Positions 44,118 through 54,097 of a DNA stretch of 64,000 nt are shown here, piece by piece. The notes under the pieces are model-generated. The model saw nothing but the letters and a program-made list of their open reading frames with translations. It searched no databases and had not been told where the DNA came from. The translations under genes were made by a program, and so were the position numbers. This DNA is from Neolewinella persica DSM 23188 (GTDB lineage: Bacteria > Bacteroidota > Bacteroidia > Chitinophagales > Saprospiraceae), in NCBI RefSeq assembly GCF_000373105.1, contig NZ_KB890458.1:124001-188000 (forward strand), in the 5' to 3' direction. Numbering within the stretch: position 1 is the first letter of the stretch; the number at the start of each line of letters is the position of its first letter.

Positions 44118-46618
44118 CCCGAATGCTTCCACTCAGAGAATTGCTGCTTATTGACAAAGGGCAACGATATTTTTACGCTAGGCAGCTCCTTGGCACTGAC
44201 GGTAATTTCATTACCTGTCTCTCCAAGGCGCAGGATGGCCAGTGCCTTTCCTGAACTGGTCTTCACTTTGCCTCCCTGGAAGGCGTAGGTGTTAGTCGCC
44301 GCACCGTTGTCCACGCCAAGTAGTTCTGCGCCGGTTACAGTAAACGTTAGTTCCCGATCTGTATGCCTGACCGGATTGCCGTCCTCATCCAGTAATTCCA
44401 CGATGAGGTGCTCAATATTCCCTTCCTGGCTGCCTTCAGTGGAGAGGTGGATGGACGCCGGAGGACCACTGGTTTGCAGGCTGTTTTCGACGGTCTGCTG
44501 GCTGGCGTAGCCTTTCACCGTCAGGGCTCCTGCGGCAAAGGGCACCGCCCATTTATAGATATGGTCCGGGTTGTCTGCCAGCCGTTGCCGGCCCAGGCTT
44601 TTACCGTCGAGGAAAAGCTCCGCCTCGGGGCAGTTGCTGAGGGCTTCGACGATGATGGTTTCGCCGTCAGTATAATTCCAATGGGAATTCACGTCGTGCC
44701 AACTCCAGAGGGCATGTTCCCATCCTCCTGGTTTGCGCTCGGCCACCTTGCCGTTGGGAGTAGTCTTAAAGATCGATTCCTCCTCCCGCTGGCTGGTCAG
44801 GTGAATCATCGGTTCTTCTGTCCACAACGATTTGAGCATATAGTAGCTTGGCTTGGGGAAGCCCGCCAGGTCGAGCAGGCCCGAAGTGGTCTGTTTTTTT
44901 GGCCACTGACCGTTGCTTTCACCCAGGTAGTCGAGGCCGGTCCACAGAAAGGTGCCCGAAACCCAGGGGCGATCCATGACGGCTTTCCATTCGTGGTACT
45001 GTCCCAGGTTCTCAGTACCCATTACCGGCAAGTCCGGGTAGTTTTCCTTAGCGTAATCATACATCACCCGGCGGTAGCTGAAGCCGATGATGTCGAGGGC
45101 ATCCGCGTAGCCGGATTCGTAACTGGCCGAAGGGAGGATGCAGTTAGCGATGACGGGGCGGGTGCTGTCTATTTCCCGCGTCCAATCCGCCAGCTTCTGA
45201 GCAGTCTCCCCAATTTGGTAATCGGTACGGGGGATGGATTCCTGGAGCTCCCGGATTTTTTCGGTGGAGTAGGGGGGAGGGTTCCAGAAGTAATTGCCGT
45301 TGGCGTCGGCGCCGAAGAAGCCGGTGGTTTCCTTTTGCCGGGGGTACGTCCACTCAATCTCGTTACCGATGCTCCACTGTATGATTGAGGGGTGGTTGCG
45401 GTGAGCCAGGATGGTATTCTGTAAATCTTCTTTAGCCCATTTCTGGAAGTGCTCGTGGTGACCACGGGTGATGTAATCCGTGGAAGTAGACTCCCCCATG
45501 TTTTTACGCTTGTCTTTGGGGTAGTCCCACTCGTCGTAGAACTCGTCCTGGACCAGAAACCCCATTTCGTCGCACAAGCTCAGGAATTCTTCGGAGGCCG
45601 GGTTGTGTGAACTACGGATGGCGTTGCAGCCGCCGTCTTTAAGCGTTTGCAGGCGACGTCGCCAGACGGCTTTAGGAACAGCCGCGCCCACCAGCCCACC
45701 GTCGTGGTGGAGGCAAACGCCTTTAATCTTGCGGTTAACCCCGTTGAGGAAGAACCCCGTAGCTGCGTCGAAACGGAAGCTGCGGATACCAAAGCTGGTC
45801 CGGTATTCTCTACCTGGTTTACCGTCTACGTCAATGCGGGATACGGCCGTGTACAATTGCGGGTCGTCAATATCCCAAAGCGCAGGTCCGGATACCGTCA
45901 TGTTCTGCACCTTGTCTTGCTCCTGCCCGGCGTCCAGTTGAATGGACGTAGTTTGCGTGGCAACCGTTTTTCCATTCGGAGCGACAAGGTCCGTGACCAA
46001 CGTTGCATCCTGCGGCCCCGCCCCTTTATTCATCACTGAAACTTCCACCCGGACGTCTGCCGAAGCAGCAGATACATCAGGCGTAGTGATCGAAGTACCC
46101 CAAACGGGGATGTGTACCGCCGGCTCGCTGAAAAGCTTTACCTCCCGGTAAATGCCCGAGCCCGAATACCAACGGCTGTCGGCGTAACGGCTGTGGTCCA
46201 CCTCCACCAGCAGTTCATTTTCTTCACCTGCAGGCTTCATTACTTCGGATATGTTGTAGTAAAACGGCGCGTAACCGAAGGGATGGGAGCCGAGTTGGGT
46301 TCCGTTCAGGGTTACGGTGGCGTTGTTATATACCCCGTCGAAATAGAGGTAAGCAACGGGGTCAGCCGAAGACGCAAAGGATTTACGGTAGTTGCCGATA
46401 CCGCCCAACAGGTAGCCAGTGGCGCCCTCGCCCTTGATCGAGTCAAATGGGAAGGACACGCTCCAGTCGTGGGGAATATGAACCGGCTCCCAATCTTCGC
46501 CCTTCAGCGCAAATTCCCAACCGGTATTAAAGTCTGTTGCATCGCTGTTGCCACCTTCCTGATTACAGGAAAACATGGACAGGAATAATACGAAAACGAG
46601 GTAAAATCTAGCGCTCAA
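44063..46618 (-). CDS. GH2 beta-galactosidase, lipoprotein
   Basis: 851 aa. Lipoprotein signal [18 protein letters not shown]. Sugar-binding domain ([21 protein letters not shown]), Ig-like domain, TIM barrel with acid/base [18 protein letters not shown] and nucleophile [14 protein letters not shown], then a DUF4982/Ig-like region. Canonical catalytic residues, unlike the GH2-like protein at 26154. It likely releases D-galactose from agaro- or porphyran oligosaccharides. The last 20 residues ([16 protein letters not shown]) come from a repeat and are not part of the family fold. It is 37 bp downstream of the beta-propeller gene. Confidence 0.9.
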   Translation of the reverse strand: MSARFYLVFVLFLSMFSCNQEGGNSDATDFNTGWEFALKGEDWEPVHIPHDWSVSFPFDSIKGEGATGYLLGGIGNYRKSFASSADPVAYLYFDGVYNNATVTLNGTQLGSHPFGYAPFYYNISEVMKPAGEENELLVEVDHSRYADSRWYSGSGIYREVKLFSEPAVHIPVWGTSITTPDVSAASADVRVEVSVMNKGAGPQDATLVTDLVAPNGKTVATQTTSIQLDAGQEQDKVQNMTVSGPALWDIDDPQLYTAVSRIDVDGKPGREYRTSFGIRSFRFDAATGFFLNGVNRKIKGVCLHHDGGLVGAAVPKAVWRRRLQTLKDGGCNAIRSSHNPASEEFLSLCDEMGFLVQDEFYDEWDYPKDKRKNMGESTSTDYITRGHHEHFQKWAKEDLQNTILAHRNHPSIIQWSIGNEIEWTYPRQKETTGFFGADANGNYFWNPPPYSTEKIRELQESIPRTDYQIGETAQKLADWTREIDSTRPVIANCILPSASYESGYADALDIIGFSYRRVMYDYAKENYPDLPVMGTENLGQYHEWKAVMDRPWVSGTFLWTGLDYLGESNGQWPKKQTTSGLLDLAGFPKPSYYMLKSLWTEEPMIHLTSQREEESIFKTTPNGKVAERKPGGWEHALWSWHDVNSHWNYTDGETIIVEALSNCPEAELFLDGKSLGRQRLADNPDHIYKWAVPFAAGALTVKGYASQQTVENSLQTSGPPASIHLSTEGSQEGNIEHLIVELLDEDGNPVRHTDRELTFTVTGAELLGVDNGAATNTYAFQGGKVKTSSGKALAILRLGETGNEITVSAKELPSVKISLPFVNKQQFSEWKHSGDREGGVREYSGDRKSGP

Positions 46619-46655
46619 GTCAATGTGTTCTGGTGGTGGTTAAAGACGGTGGTGT

Positions 46656-47783
46656 TTACACCCTGGTTAGCTTTACCGGTGGCGTTCTTTCTCCGTTCCA
46701 CTGGCAAACGTACATGCTCTCGTCTTCGTCGATACACACGTCGTGGCCGTGGTAGAAGGTCTTCGCTTTATCCTGGTTGACGGGTTGCAGCACACCGTCC
46801 TGATAGACCGGGACTTCACCACCCGGGCAGGAAATCACCCGGTCGTTTTTATCCATGACCATGGTGAATCCGGTCTGGACCAACCAAGGTTTAGGCGCGT
46901 CAACCTTGCCAAAGTCGTGGCTCCAGCAGACACCGGCGTAGACGTTGTTTCCATGGATGACGGCCCGGCAGACCTGCAGATTAGCCAGCTCTACGGTCTT
47001 AATCCATTTGCCGTCCAGCGTGAAATATTTAAAAGATTTACTGGAACGGCTGGTGACGATCAGGCGCGGGTTGGCCGCGTCCCGATGATCGAAGGCAATG
47101 CCGTGGGCACTGTAGAGGTCGTAGTTTTTATCGGCGTTGTTGCGCCCGCCGAATTTTCGAATGAATTTTCCGTTCTGGTCGTATTGAAGAACGTAATCTG
47201 ATCCGTAACCGTCGGCCACGTAAATGTCTCCGTTTGGAGCAACTGCGGTCTCGGTGGGCTGGAACTTCATATCGGGGGTATACGCCCCCACGGTCATCGG
47301 GTGGCTGATGGTGAAAATCATTTTGCCGTCGATGGTGGTTTTGGCGACGTAGCCGTTTTGCCGGATCATCGTTGCGCCGTCGCTCTTGCTTCGCATCCAA
47401 CCGCTTTCGCTGATGTAGAGCATGTCTTCCCCGCCTTCATCCACGAGGGTAAGGCCATGGCCACCGGGCCAGTAGGTGCCCCAGCTATCCAGAATTTTGC
47501 CGGACTTGTCGAAGACCAGCACGTTGTTTCGGGGGTCGTCCCCGATCATGATCAAGCGGCCTTTACTGTCTTGTACCATCTCATGACAGTTGTCGATGAA
47601 GGTGCTGAACGGATTTACGTTGGTCCATTCTTTGTCCACTTTGTAGCGAAAATCGCCGTGGCCGATAATTTCCTGATCCGTTGGCGATGCTTTGCCGGTA
47701 ATGGCAAAGAGAGGCATACTCGCCACAGAGGCCGTGGCGAGTACTCCAGTACGTAAAAAGTCTCTTCTTCCAGGCATAGACAT
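46656..47783 (-). CDS. Tat-exported six-bladed beta-propeller (NHL-like) protein
   Basis: 375 aa. Twin-arginine signal (GRRDFLRTGVLATASVASMPL). The mature part has NHL-type repeats: DSKGRLIMIGDDPRNNVLVFDKSGKILDSWG, APNGDIYVADGYGSDYVLQYDQNGKFIRKFGG, DEDESMYVCQWNG. Similar propellers occur beside glycan-degradation genes; whether this one is catalytic (lyase or lactonase) or only binds is unknown. First gene of the minus-strand operon leading into GH2. Confidence 0.82.
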   Translation of the reverse strand: MSMPGRRDFLRTGVLATASVASMPLFAITGKASPTDQEIIGHGDFRYKVDKEWTNVNPFSTFIDNCHEMVQDSKGRLIMIGDDPRNNVLVFDKSGKILDSWGTYWPGGHGLTLVDEGGEDMLYISESGWMRSKSDGATMIRQNGYVAKTTIDGKMIFTISHPMTVGAYTPDMKFQPTETAVAPNGDIYVADGYGSDYVLQYDQNGKFIRKFGGRNNADKNYDLYSAHGIAFDHRDAANPRLIVTSRSSKSFKYFTLDGKWIKTVELANLQVCRAVIHGNNVYAGVCWSHDFGKVDAPKPWLVQTGFTMVMDKNDRVISCPGGEVPVYQDGVLQPVNQDKAKTFYHGHDVCIDEDESMYVCQWNGERTPPVKLTRV

Positions 47784-48192
47784 ATGTTATTGATAGGATG
47801 CTCAAGGTAACGGCATCAGGAGGGGATGTGCTGAAATCTATCGACTTTATGTTGCCACGTATGATTTAATGGAGAGGTGAATTCATTTTTTTGGGCGGGG
47901 CCGCAGGTGCCGGAGAGGGGGTATTAAAGCAGAAGGGGGGGCTATTGAAGCAGGACACCTATTTGTACGCTTTTACCCGGCCAATCTAGACCTCCACCAA
48001 TCATTATGGATGAAGCTCCAGTTCTCTCTACCTGCGAGGCGGCTGTTGCTCTCCACAACACACACACATCTACCACAAACCACTAAAGCTCTACCACTAT
48101 CTTCCAAAATCTAATTTCGTGCGCCGGTTATCAAAGGATAGGCCGTTTATTGAGGAGGCGGAATTTGTTTTCGCCACCTAACTATTTCTCGA
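47784..48192. promoter_or_regulatory. Divergent promoter region with one dispersed repeat
   Basis: 409 bp between the propeller gene (minus) and a Zn-dehydrogenase gene (plus). It contains the repeat copy at 47893 and a CA-rich stretch (about 48055-48110). No clear TAnnTTTG promoter; TCTAATTTCG near 48111 is the closest plus-strand match. Confidence 0.45.
47893..47911 (+). repeat. Dispersed GC-rich repeat, solo copy
   Basis: GGGCGGGGCCGCAGGTGCC, 110 bp upstream of the propeller gene, GC end facing it. Confidence 0.85.
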
Positions 48193-49206
48193 ATGAATTA
48201 CATAGTCTGTCAGGAACCCGGAGATTTTCAACTTCGGCAAAAAGTACAACCTGCCGCTGCTGCCGGCGAAGCCTTGCTCAAAATTCACCGGGTAGGCATA
48301 TGCGGAACCGATCTGCACGCTTATGCCGGTAACCAGGCCTTCTTTAGCTACCCCCGCATTCTGGGCCATGAACTATCGGCCGAGATCCTGGAAATCGGGG
48401 CAAATGACCAGGGACTTGCGGTGGGCGACAAGGTGATCATCATGCCTTACCTCAGCTGTGGAAAGTGTATCGCCTGTCGGAACGGCAAAACGAATTGCTG
48501 TACCAATATCAGTGTCCTTGGGGTACACACCGATGGGGGTATGCAGGAGGTGATTACCTTGCCCGTAGCTGTGTTGATGCCGGCGGGTAAACTTTCGCAC
48601 GATGAGATTGCCATTGTGGAACCGCTGGCCATTGGCGCACACGCGCTGCGCCGTGCCAACTTACAGGCGGGGGAAACCATCGTCATTGTCGGTTGTGGCC
48701 CTATCGGCATCGGGATGATGGCCCTGGCGAAGATCGTGGGATGTACCATCGTTGCTATGGACACCAACGACCAGCGGCTGGCGTTCGTCCGTGACGAGAT
48801 CGGCGTTGACTACGCCGTCAACGTGTCAAAAGATCCGTTGGACCAGGTTATGAAGATAACGGACGGCGACCTCGCTACCGCCGTTTTTGACGCTACGGGT
48901 AGTAGGCGTGCGCTGGAAAGCGGCGTCGATTACATGAGCCACGGTGGTCGGTACGTATTGGTAGGACTGAGCAAAGGGGAACTGACCTTTACCCACCCCA
49001 AAATCCACGCTAAGGAAACAACGTTGATGTGTAGCCGCAACGCCACCTTCGATGATTTTAACTGGGTAAAGGAGACACTGGAAGGTGGCGGTTTTCCGAC
49101 CGATAAATTTATAACGCACTCCGTCCCTTACGCTGAAATGATCGGCGACTTCGACGGCTGGCTTAAACCAGAGACGGGGGTAATCAAGGCAGTAGTAAGG
49201 TGGTAA
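48193..49206 (+). CDS. Zn-dependent MDR dehydrogenase (L-galactonate/sugar-acid type candidate)
   Basis: 337 aa with both zinc sites: GICGTDLHAYAG and GHE for the catalytic zinc, CGKCIACRNGKTNCC for the structural zinc. NAD(P) motif VIVGCGPIGIGMMALA. Similar enzymes oxidise L-galactonate, L-idonate or related sugar acids. In this locus L-galactose (from porphyran) or 2-keto-3-deoxy-galactonate are candidate substrates, by inference. Cytoplasmic; divergent from the propeller operon. Confidence 0.85.
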   Translation: MNYIVCQEPGDFQLRQKVQPAAAAGEALLKIHRVGICGTDLHAYAGNQAFFSYPRILGHELSAEILEIGANDQGLAVGDKVIIMPYLSCGKCIACRNGKTNCCTNISVLGVHTDGGMQEVITLPVAVLMPAGKLSHDEIAIVEPLAIGAHALRRANLQAGETIVIVGCGPIGIGMMALAKIVGCTIVAMDTNDQRLAFVRDEIGVDYAVNVSKDPLDQVMKITDGDLATAVFDATGSRRALESGVDYMSHGGRYVLVGLSKGELTFTHPKIHAKETTLMCSRNATFDDFNWVKETLEGGGFPTDKFITHSVPYAEMIGDFDGWLKPETGVIKAVVRW

Positions 49207-49311
49207 TGCGCACCTGGAGGCTCTCCGCCCAATACCGTAAAAGAACATTCCAACCATACACCGAACCATCCGTGATAGCCCGGGTGTCATCCGGGACCAT
49301 ATATTTGATAG

Positions 49312-52300
49312 ATGAAGCAAGCTTATGCATATTTCACTGTTTTCATACTCCTGCTAGTAGCATTTTCTGCTTGTGGACCAAGGATGCCCGAAGGCGTAGA
49401 AGTAGCCTACGCGGCCTTGCCCGATAAGCTGGATTACAATATCCACGTGAAGCCCGTGTTGTCGGACAAATGCTTCCTGTGTCATGGCCCCGATGCGGCC
49501 AACCGTGCCGCAGACCTGCGCCTGGATGAGCCAGGGCACGTGGTCGGGAAAGACATTCTGGCCCGTATCTTCAGTGAAGATCCTGACTTCGTTATGCCAG
49601 AGACGTCGGCTAAAATTCCGTTGTCGGATCACGAAAAGGCGGTCATCGCTAAGTGGATCAAACAGGGGGCAAAGTATGCAGACCATTGGGCCTTCCTTCC
49701 CCCTAAGCGACCAACACCACCTCAAGTAGAAGATGCCGAGTGGAACGTTCAGCCGATCGATCAATTCATTCGTACTAAACAAATAGAGAAGGGTTTCGGC
49801 TTCGCTCCCGAAGCGGATCGCGACCTCTTGCTGCGTCGCCTTAGTTTTGACCTCACCGGCCTGCCACCAACCCCGCAGGAAATTGCAGCCTTCGAAAACG
49901 ACCAGGACCCTAAAGCCTACGAAACACAGGTGGATCGCCTGCTGGCCAGCCCCCGGTATGGTGAACGCATGGCCACCCAATGGATGGACCTTGCCCGATT
50001 TGCCGATACCCATGGCTACACGGTTGACCGGTACCGGGACATGAGCCCCTGGCGCGACTGGGTGATTGAAAAATTCAATGAAAACCAGCCTTACGACGAG
50101 TTTGTCACCTGGCAACTTGCGGGAGACCTGCTGCCTGACGCCACCCGCGAACAAGTACTGGCGACCGGCTTCAACCGCCTCCACCCACAGAACCTGGAGG
50201 GCGGCATTATCGAAGAGGAATTCCGGAGTGCTTACGTTGCCGACCGCGCAGACGTATTTGGTACCGGTCTGTTGGGCCTGACCATCTCTTGTGCTAAATG
50301 CCACGATCATAAGTTCGACCCCATCAGCCAACGGAATTACTACGAGTTTTACAGCTTCTTCAACAACGTTGATGAGGCGGGGCTGATTCCCTGGGACGGC
50401 GCTACGCCGCCGCCGCGGCTGGACCTGCCCACCGAACGCCAGGACAGCATCATCACTTACCTGAAGAACCTGGAAAAGGAACAGGAGGCTGCCATTGCGA
50501 CGTTAACGGAAGAGAATAAGGATAAAGCCAGCGCCTGGGTCGAAGCGGAGGGCTATCGGCGAATCGCTCCTGCTTCGGGACTCAGGGCGCACTTCCCGCT
50601 CAATGATACCCGGATGGTCAACGCCATCCGACCTTCAGAGAAAGGCAAGATGGACCGCAAGTTTTCACAAAATGAATCTCCGGAACTAACCGAAGGGCAC
50701 GATAGCCGGGGGCTCTTGCTGGATGGTGATGCCTGGCTGGATCTGTATCCCACAGGAGTTTACCGAAGAGACGAACCGTTCACGATTTCCATGTGGACCA
50801 AAATCCCAAAAGACCTGAAAACCGGTTTCCTTTTCCACAAAGGTCAGGGTACCCGCCTGCACGGCGAACGGGGATATCACCTCTACCTCGATACTTTTGG
50901 ACTGCAGCTGCTGATGGCCCACGTTAATCCGGGAAATTCCATCGTTGAATTTGCTAAAATGGATGTTCCGCGTGATGAATGGATCCATCTGGCGACGACC
51001 TACGATGGCTCCAGCAGAGCGTCCGGTTATAAGTTGTTCATGAACGGTAAGGAAGTGAGCACAGAGGTGCTGAATGATGATCTTTCGAGAGACATTATTT
51101 TTGACGACATGACCGATCCGATCTACGCGGACGTGATTGAGCCCGGTCTCCAGATTGGCGCTCGTTGGCGTGGGAAAGGTGTACGGGGTACCGGCGTAGA
51201 CGATATTATGGTTTATAGTCGGGAATTGAGTCCGCTGGAAGTATTTCGCTCGGGTAATCCGGATGCGGCAAAGGAACTTTTGGCTAAGGAACCCTCGACA
51301 CTTACGGCTTCCGAAAAAGATATGCTCCGGCAACATTACCTGACGGTGTCTTTGCCAGCCTACCAGGCTGCCCGCAAAGACCTCCGGGCTACGCGTTCCC
51401 GCTTGATCGACAGCATGGAGTTCGTAAAGGAAATCATGGTCGTTCGGGAGATGAAAAAGCCCCGGCAATCACATATCCTCGATCGGGGGCAGTACGATGC
51501 ACCGACCAAGCCGGTGGTTACCCAGACTCCCGACTGGCTGGCGCCTATGCCCGAGGGGGCACCCGCCAACCGACTTGGCCTTGCCCAGTGGTTGTTCCAG
51601 CCGGAGCATCCGCTGACGGCCCGTGTGGCAGTTAACCGATACTGGTTACAATTCTTTGGCCGTGGATTGGTGAAAACGGCGGAAGACTTCGGAAACCAGG
51701 GGGAATTACCCACGCACCCAGAATTACTGGATTGGCTGGCTACGGAGTACATCAATAATGGCTGGGATACGAAGGCACTGCTCAAGACCATCGTAATGAG
51801 TAAGGCTTATCGGATGAGTTCGAAGCCGGTGAGTGAACAGCAACGTTTGGCGGATGTGGACAATGTTTGGTTGGGGCGCGGCCCGTCGGGCCGCCTGGCC
51901 GCCGAAATGATCCGCGACAACGCCCTGGCAGCAAGTGGCCTGCTCAACGACAAGATCGGCGGTAAAAGCGTCAAGCCCTACCAGCCGGAAGGACTCTGGA
52001 AAATGAATAATGCCACCTACGTGCAGGATGTGGGCGACGACCTTTACCGGCGCAGCCTTTATGTATTCTGGAAGCGAACGGTGCCACACCCGACGTTGGG
52101 GACGTTTGACGTACCGAACCGAAACGAATGTACCGTGCGCCGGCAGGAAACTAATACGCCGCTACAGGCACTGGTGTTAATGAACGATCCTGCCTTTGTG
52201 GAGGCGGCGCGTATTCTGGGCACCCGGATTACAAAGTCACCAGATAAAAGTGCGGCAATTACAGAAGTCTTTACTTATCTCAGTGGAAGGCCTCCGGTGG

Positions 52301-52497
52301 AGGAAGAAGTGAATATTCTCAGTCAGGTTCGGAAGAACGAGCTAGCGACATTCAGTGAGTTCCCCGCCAAAGCCGAAGGGTGGTTGACGGCTGGCTTTAC
52401 CAAGGCTGATCCGAACCTTAACCCGATCGAGGTAGCGGCGGATGCGGTCCTGGCCAGTGTCATCATCAACTCCGATGCCGTGATTACTAAGCGATGA
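49312..52497 (+). CDS. PSCyt1-DUF1549-LamG-DUF1553 lipoprotein
   Basis: 1061 aa. Lipoprotein signal ending AFSACGP. An N-terminal planctomycete-type cytochrome c motif KCFLCHGPD (C54, C57, H58) is followed by DUF1549 (about 120-350, with a second CAKCHDH near 330), a concanavalin/LamG insert (about 455-640) and DUF1553 (about 745-1010, NRYWLQFFGRGLVKTAEDFG, FDVPNRNECTVRRQETNTPLQAL). Such proteins pair with DUF1501 partners, as here (63 bp downstream). Enzymatic role not established; redox-linked polysaccharide or sulfo-ester chemistry has been speculated. Confidence 0.9.
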   Translation: MKQAYAYFTVFILLLVAFSACGPRMPEGVEVAYAALPDKLDYNIHVKPVLSDKCFLCHGPDAANRAADLRLDEPGHVVGKDILARIFSEDPDFVMPETSAKIPLSDHEKAVIAKWIKQGAKYADHWAFLPPKRPTPPQVEDAEWNVQPIDQFIRTKQIEKGFGFAPEADRDLLLRRLSFDLTGLPPTPQEIAAFENDQDPKAYETQVDRLLASPRYGERMATQWMDLARFADTHGYTVDRYRDMSPWRDWVIEKFNENQPYDEFVTWQLAGDLLPDATREQVLATGFNRLHPQNLEGGIIEEEFRSAYVADRADVFGTGLLGLTISCAKCHDHKFDPISQRNYYEFYSFFNNVDEAGLIPWDGATPPPRLDLPTERQDSIITYLKNLEKEQEAAIATLTEENKDKASAWVEAEGYRRIAPASGLRAHFPLNDTRMVNAIRPSEKGKMDRKFSQNESPELTEGHDSRGLLLDGDAWLDLYPTGVYRRDEPFTISMWTKIPKDLKTGFLFHKGQGTRLHGERGYHLYLDTFGLQLLMAHVNPGNSIVEFAKMDVPRDEWIHLATTYDGSSRASGYKLFMNGKEVSTEVLNDDLSRDIIFDDMTDPIYADVIEPGLQIGARWRGKGVRGTGVDDIMVYSRELSPLEVFRSGNPDAAKELLAKEPSTLTASEKDMLRQHYLTVSLPAYQAARKDLRATRSRLIDSMEFVKEIMVVREMKKPRQSHILDRGQYDAPTKPVVTQTPDWLAPMPEGAPANRLGLAQWLFQPEHPLTARVAVNRYWLQFFGRGLVKTAEDFGNQGELPTHPELLDWLATEYINNGWDTKALLKTIVMSKAYRMSSKPVSEQQRLADVDNVWLGRGPSGRLAAEMIRDNALAASGLLNDKIGGKSVKPYQPEGLWKMNNATYVQDVGDDLYRRSLYVFWKRTVPHPTLGTFDVPNRNECTVRRQETNTPLQALVLMNDPAFVEAARILGTRITKSPDKSAAITEVFTYLSGRPPVEEEVNILSQVRKNELATFSEFPAKAEGWLTAGFTKADPNLNPIEVAADAVLASVIINSDAVITKR

Positions 52498-52527
52498 GGG
52501 TAATCAACATGGCCCCCTACCTTTCCC

Positions 52528-52545
52528 TGCACCTGCGTCCGCGCC
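52528..52545 (-). repeat. Dispersed GC-rich repeat, solo copy
   Basis: TGCACCTGCGTCCGCGCC between the DUF1553 and DUF1501 genes, 15 bp before the latter's start, GC end facing it. Confidence 0.8.
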
Positions 52546-52560
52546 AAAAAAGCTAAAATC

Positions 52561-54000
52561 ATGTTCAACGACCTCTTAAAGACCCACCATAAAATGGATC
52601 GTCGGAACTTTCTGACGAAATCTTCGCTCGGTATTGGTGCCCTGGCACTGAGTAACCTGATGAAGGCCGAAACCCAGCAGGATTTAATCGATGCGATCCC
52701 CGGTCTGCCTCATTTTGCTCCACGGGCAAAGCGGATCGTTTTTCTCTTCCAGAGCGGTGGTCCCTCTCAACTTGAAACCTTTGATTATAAGCCCAAGCTC
52801 CGGGAGATGTTTGGGCAGGACCTACCCGACTCTTTCCGGAAAGGCCAACGCCTGACCGGCATGAGTGCCAATCAATCAAGCCTGCCCATTGCCCCGTCAT
52901 TGTACAAATTCCAGCAATACGGAGAATCACGTGCCTGGGTGAGCGAACTGCTACCGCATACCGCCAGTATCGTCGATGAATTGTGTTTTGTGAAGTCTTT
53001 ATACACCGAGCAGATTAACCACGACCCGGCCATTACCTTCTTTCATACCGGCCACCAGCTGCCCGGCCGGCCTAGTATGGGGTCTTGGATGAGCTACGGT
53101 TTGGGTTCATTGAATAAGAACCTTCCTTCCTTTGTCGTACTGCAATCCAAGAACTCTGGAGGGCAGCCGCTCTATGCCCGCCTTTGGGGCAACGGTTTTT
53201 TACCGACCCAGTTTCAGGGCGTTCAGTTTACCTCCGGCAAGGATCCCGTGCTTTACCTAAACGACCCGGAAGGGTACGACGGTAAAGACCGTAACCGGAT
53301 GCTCGGTTACCTGAAAGATCTGAACGCCGTGCAGCAGTCGTCCTATGGCGATCCCGAAATTGATGCGCGTATCGCGCAGTACGAAATGGCCTTCCGGATG
53401 CAAAGCTCGGTGCCCGAGATTGCGGATATGAGCGACGAGCCCGATAGCGTTTTCGACATGTACGGTCCCGATAGCCGGAACCCGGGAACCTACGCTGCCA
53501 ACTGCCTGCTGGCACGCAAGTTGCTGGAAAAGGATGTGCGTTTCGTTCAGTTGTACCACCGCGGCTGGGATCAGCACGTTTACCTTCCGGGCGGGATCAA
53601 GAACCAGTGTAAGGCCACCGATCAGGGGTCTGCAGCACTGGTCAAAGACCTGAAACAACGCGGTTTACTCGACGATACCCTGGTCATCTGGGGCGGAGAG
53701 TTCGGCCGAACTGTCTACTCGCAGGGCAAACTTACTGAAACGAACTACGGACGGGACCACCACCCCCGGTGTTTCACCATGTGGATGGCCGGCGGCGGTG
53801 TAAAACCCGGCTTCACCTACGGCGAAACGGACGACCTGAGTTACAATATTCAGAAAGATCCGGTACACGTCCACGATTTCCATGCTACCATCATGCACCT
53901 CTTTGGCATCGACCATGAACGCCTCACCTTCAAGCACCAGGGCCGGCGGTATCGATTGACGGATGTGCACGGGCATGTGGTGAAGGATTTGATTGCTTAG
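52561..54000 (+). CDS. DUF1501 protein (alkaline-phosphatase/sulfatase-like fold, Tat signal)
   Basis: 479 aa. Starts [30 protein letters not shown], the usual DUF1501 leader with a twin-Arg export motif. The mature part has [16 protein letters not shown], a phosphodiesterase/sulfatase-superfamily-like core ([47 protein letters not shown]) and no CxPSR, so it is not a formylglycine sulfatase. Pairs with the upstream DUF1553 gene. Periplasmic; reaction unknown. Confidence 0.9.
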   Translation: MFNDLLKTHHKMDRRNFLTKSSLGIGALALSNLMKAETQQDLIDAIPGLPHFAPRAKRIVFLFQSGGPSQLETFDYKPKLREMFGQDLPDSFRKGQRLTGMSANQSSLPIAPSLYKFQQYGESRAWVSELLPHTASIVDELCFVKSLYTEQINHDPAITFFHTGHQLPGRPSMGSWMSYGLGSLNKNLPSFVVLQSKNSGGQPLYARLWGNGFLPTQFQGVQFTSGKDPVLYLNDPEGYDGKDRNRMLGYLKDLNAVQQSSYGDPEIDARIAQYEMAFRMQSSVPEIADMSDEPDSVFDMYGPDSRNPGTYAANCLLARKLLEKDVRFVQLYHRGWDQHVYLPGGIKNQCKATDQGSAALVKDLKQRGLLDDTLVIWGGEFGRTVYSQGKLTETNYGRDHHPRCFTMWMAGGGVKPGFTYGETDDLSYNIQKDPVHVHDFHATIMHLFGIDHERLTFKHQGRRYRLTDVHGHVVKDLIA

Positions 54001-54007
54001 ACGGGAA

Positions 54008-54052
54008 CCACTAAGGCACTAAGGACACTAAGTTTTTCTTAATGCCTTAGTG
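54008..54052. terminator. Hairpin after the DUF1501 gene
   Basis: CCACTAAGGCACTAAG and CTTAATGCCTTAGTG form a stem around GACACTAAGTTTTT. A common style of Bacteroidota intergenic hairpin. Confidence 0.7.
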
Positions 54053-54097
54053 TTCTTATTGGTGAAAATTACCTTCGCGAAAACCGTACTTTAGCGT

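Noticed and set aside
44408-45388. 326-codon plus-strand frame opposite the GH2 beta-galactosidase
   Set aside because: Antisense shadow of a strongly supported gene, no recognisable motif.
46008-46024. Partial repeat match (CCTGCGGCCCCGCCCC) in the GH2 gene
   Set aside because: Lacks the TGCAC end and is not at a gene border; too weak to count.
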